In this document: in pieces, positions 62,180 through 64,000 of the stretch
Layout: every line of letters starts with the position of its first letter
Position numbering within the stretch: the stretch's first letter is position 1
Origin: Lepidostoma basale
Lineage: Eukaryota; Arthropoda; Insecta; Trichoptera; Lepidostomatidae
DNA length: 64,000 bases
Direction: 5' to 3'
NCBI GenBank assembly: GCA_022606425.2
Contig: JAHDVF020000449.1
Coordinates: forward strand, 310,001 to 374,000
The notes under the pieces: model-generated
Database searches by the model: none
The model's input: only the letters and a program-made list of their open reading frames with translations
What the model was told of the DNA's origin: nothing
Translations under genes and position numbers: made by a program

Positions 62180-63300
62180 AGACTATGTTGTTCAATTGGA
62201 AAATGAGTGTTTCATGTGAAAAATATCCATTTAGTGGGAAAACTCGAAAATAACAAGTGGCAAATTTCGGGGGTTTCGCTTATTAAATATTTGAGCGTTT
62301 AAAACATTTTTTTATATTTATAAACACTATATTTTAGCAACACAATAAAATGATGATACATCGCACGCTTAATAGTAAACTGACCGATTATGGTTTTAGG
62401 TCATAATTGAGTTAACATTAGACAGAGGCATGTGTTAACGCTATCCATCGTTTCGCGTTAAAAATAAAGTCTAAATTCCGCCAATTGACCTCCATTACAC
62501 TATATCGGTGTTTTTCATTCGTACGTGTTTTTCGACTGTTTTTGTTAAAACACCGACTCGTGTCATATTGAGCAAAACTTGCTTTTTTTGTGTTAAGCCA
62601 GTGTTCTATTAAGTGTGCGACATGTAAATCTGTGTTGTTGTAGTTCTGTTATTACGAAGCCCAGAGGAACCTTGGGTACAAGCGAAACTAGTCGGCAATT
62701 AAAATAACCGCATAGTGGTGAAAAACAAAGTCCAGTGTTTTTATTTCTATTTTATTTTAAATATAAATAATAATAAAAATTAAAATGAGTGACTTTGATA
62801 TGAAGTAATGACGAATATAGATGAAATTTTTCATATGTTCCTATATATGTGACAATGTCACATTGTGACACCGCAAATTAAGAGTGCTTAATATGAAAGT
62901 TAAATTAATATTTACTTTATTTCTCCATACGTTGCACCTCGAACTCTGTGGTTTCTATATTAATATTCTAGCTTAAAACTGTGATAAATTAAGACTGAGC
63001 AACGTGCTTATGGGAAGGTATAACAGCTTTCATAAATTGCTGAATTATATAGATTCAAAGTAGTCCGCTAAGGGTCGAAACTAACCATGTAATATAATAA
63101 TTCACCTCCCTCGTAATTTGAATAATGTTTAATATGAATATCTTTATGGCGGTGCGATATGACAATGTGAAACTTTTAATCACGTATTTTTTCACGTGGC
63201 CTATTGCCCGAGCCCGGAGTTTCCAATCGAAGTAAAATACAATCAGATTAAATTGAGAAAAAAAAAACAATCCGGGATATTTCGGATATTTTAAAAGGAT
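62180..63300. other. AT-rich, single-copy-looking intron sequence
   Basis: No repeat or exon recognised over 1.1 kb. The last ~60 bp may be the 5' part of the CR1-like copy that resumes at 63932. Confidence 0.4.
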
Positions 63301-63312
63301 ATTTCGAGAACT
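63301..63312. repeat. 12-bp target-site duplication (left)
   Basis: ATTTCGAGAACT here and at 63932-63943 flank the RTE-8 insertion exactly. Confidence 0.85.
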
Positions 63313-63931
63313 TGACATTCGCAAGAAATCAACTGAGATGCGAAGTCTCCGTACGCCAGGAGGGAATTGAACAGGTGGACCAATTCAGATATCTCGGAAG
63401 CGAAGTAACCAGCTCTAATGACCTCCCCAGAGAAGTAAGGTCACAGGTGGATAGGGCTGCAGCAGTTGCAGGCTGCCTGAAAGATGTCATATGGAGAAAC
63501 AGGGACATGAGGACTGACAGCAAGGTACGCATCTACAAGACCTGTGTGCGACCAATCCTCACATATGGCATTGAATCGAGGGCAGATACTGTCAAGACAA
63601 AGAGCATGCTCAGGACAACCGAGATGAAAACGCTCCGCGCTATAGCTGGCAAGACCCTACGTGATCGAGTTAGGAATACAGCAATCCGAGAAATCTGCGA
63701 GGTCGAAGATGTGGTCAGATGGGGACGTCAAAGACGGCGATACTGGCATGAACACGTAGAAAGGATGAGCTCAAATAGAATACCACACATAGCTCTCCAT
63801 GGAACGCCAAATGGACAACGCCGACCAGGAAGACCCCCGAAACGGTGGAGAGAAAGCTGGAGTTCAGCATCTCAAGAGGACCCGCCTGAAATAACAGACT
63901 CCTGAGTCTACAAAAAGGGAAGAAGAAGAAG
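63313..63931 (+). mobile_element. RTE-8 LINE, best copy, inserted in a CR1-like element
   Basis: One open frame of ~197 codons to a TGA at 63903: LRCEVSVRQEGIEQVDQFRYL, GSEVTSSNDLPREVRSQVD, MRTDSKVRIYKTCVRPILTY, GIESRADTVKTKSMLRTTEM, KTLRAIAGKTLRDRVRNTAI, EVEDVVRWGRQRRRYWHEHV, RPGRPPKRWRESWSSASQ. This is the domain after the reverse-transcriptase catalytic box, which is missing through 5' truncation. A (GAA)n tail at 63919-63931 and perfect 12-bp target duplications show a recent target-primed insertion. Confidence 0.92.
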
Positions 63932-64000
63932 ATTTCGAGAACTCGGCCGTGCTAGAAGGTATTGTTCTTTTTGTCCCTGATAGATTTCTCCGACAGCGAC
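63932..64000 (+). mobile_element. CR1-like LINE, cut by the window edge
   Basis: ENSAVLEGIVLFVPDRFLRQR in frame, nearly identical to 49413-49475. Its upstream neighbour is left of the RTE-8 insertion at 63301-63312. Confidence 0.8.

Noticed and set aside
1..64000. CRISPR array
   Set aside because: No regularly spaced short direct repeats with unique spacers; the tandem repeats seen are minisatellites or LINE tails.

Overview
The window looks like an intron-dominated stretch of an arthropod, probably insect, nuclear genome: AT-rich DNA, GT-AG splice borders, no operon-like gene packing, and very many 5'-truncated non-LTR retrotransposon (LINE) ends, SINEs and MITEs. The mix of LINE tails recalls repeat-rich Lepidoptera, but I cannot fix the order from sequence alone. 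I found no complete gene, no rRNA or tRNA gene and no CRISPR array.

The one host coding feature is an internal exon at 19115-19472 (+). It encodes the leucine zipper and a Ser-rich downstream part of a Max-dimerisation protein (MNT/MXD family), with an in-frame 24-bp repeat. No partner exon is recognisable in the 19 kb upstream or 44 kb downstream, so almost everything else is probably intron, if the gene extends both ways.

Repeat names used here (my own). RTE-1: the dominant LINE, about 30 3' fragments on both strands. Its ORF ends ...YPxGETA-stop within a few bases of the 3' terminus. Subfamily a has a (TTAG)n tail and ends YPFGETA; b has a (GTT)n or (TTTG)n tail and ends YPCGETA; c has a (TTAG)n tail and a KGGHIRSR motif. 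N: a roughly 190-360 bp non-autonomous element sharing the RTE-1a 3' end and tail. RTE-2 to RTE-11: C-terminal scraps of other LINE families (RTE-like by their GRPxxRW/W-GH motifs). CR1-like: ORF2 C-termini with the VPDxxLRQRQHRLFYLP motif and a (TTGAT)n tail. T: a tRNA-derived SINE. P: a fold-back family beginning TTGTATCTCAATAGAGACG. S: a ~250-bp dispersed repeat. G, V and others: repeats carrying hammerhead-ribozyme-like motifs, probably Penelope-like or retrozyme-like. DNA-transposon MITEs are of hAT type (8-bp target duplication) and Tc/mariner type (TA duplication).

Layout. 1-19 kb: RTE-1 and N copies, CR1-like ends, P duplications at 12.3-13.1 kb, and RTE-2/RTE-3 remnants at 14.7-17.5 kb. 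19.1-19.5 kb: the exon. 20.8-28.6 kb: RTE-1a/c and RTE-5. 29-39 kb: a Tc/mariner MITE, SINEs and a dense pile of LINE ends at 31-38 kb. 39-50 kb: RTE-1, two hAT MITEs, and the G, P and hammerhead palindromes. 50-64 kb: S, a SINE inside an RTE-1 copy, the second Tc/mariner MITE, family V, and RTE-1c/b copies ending in an RTE-8 insertion inside a CR1-like copy. The most interesting signal is a recurring hammerhead-like architecture in several unrelated repeat families, most striking in the palindrome at 46218-46396 and in the TATA-hammerhead-AATAAA unit at 54470-54640.
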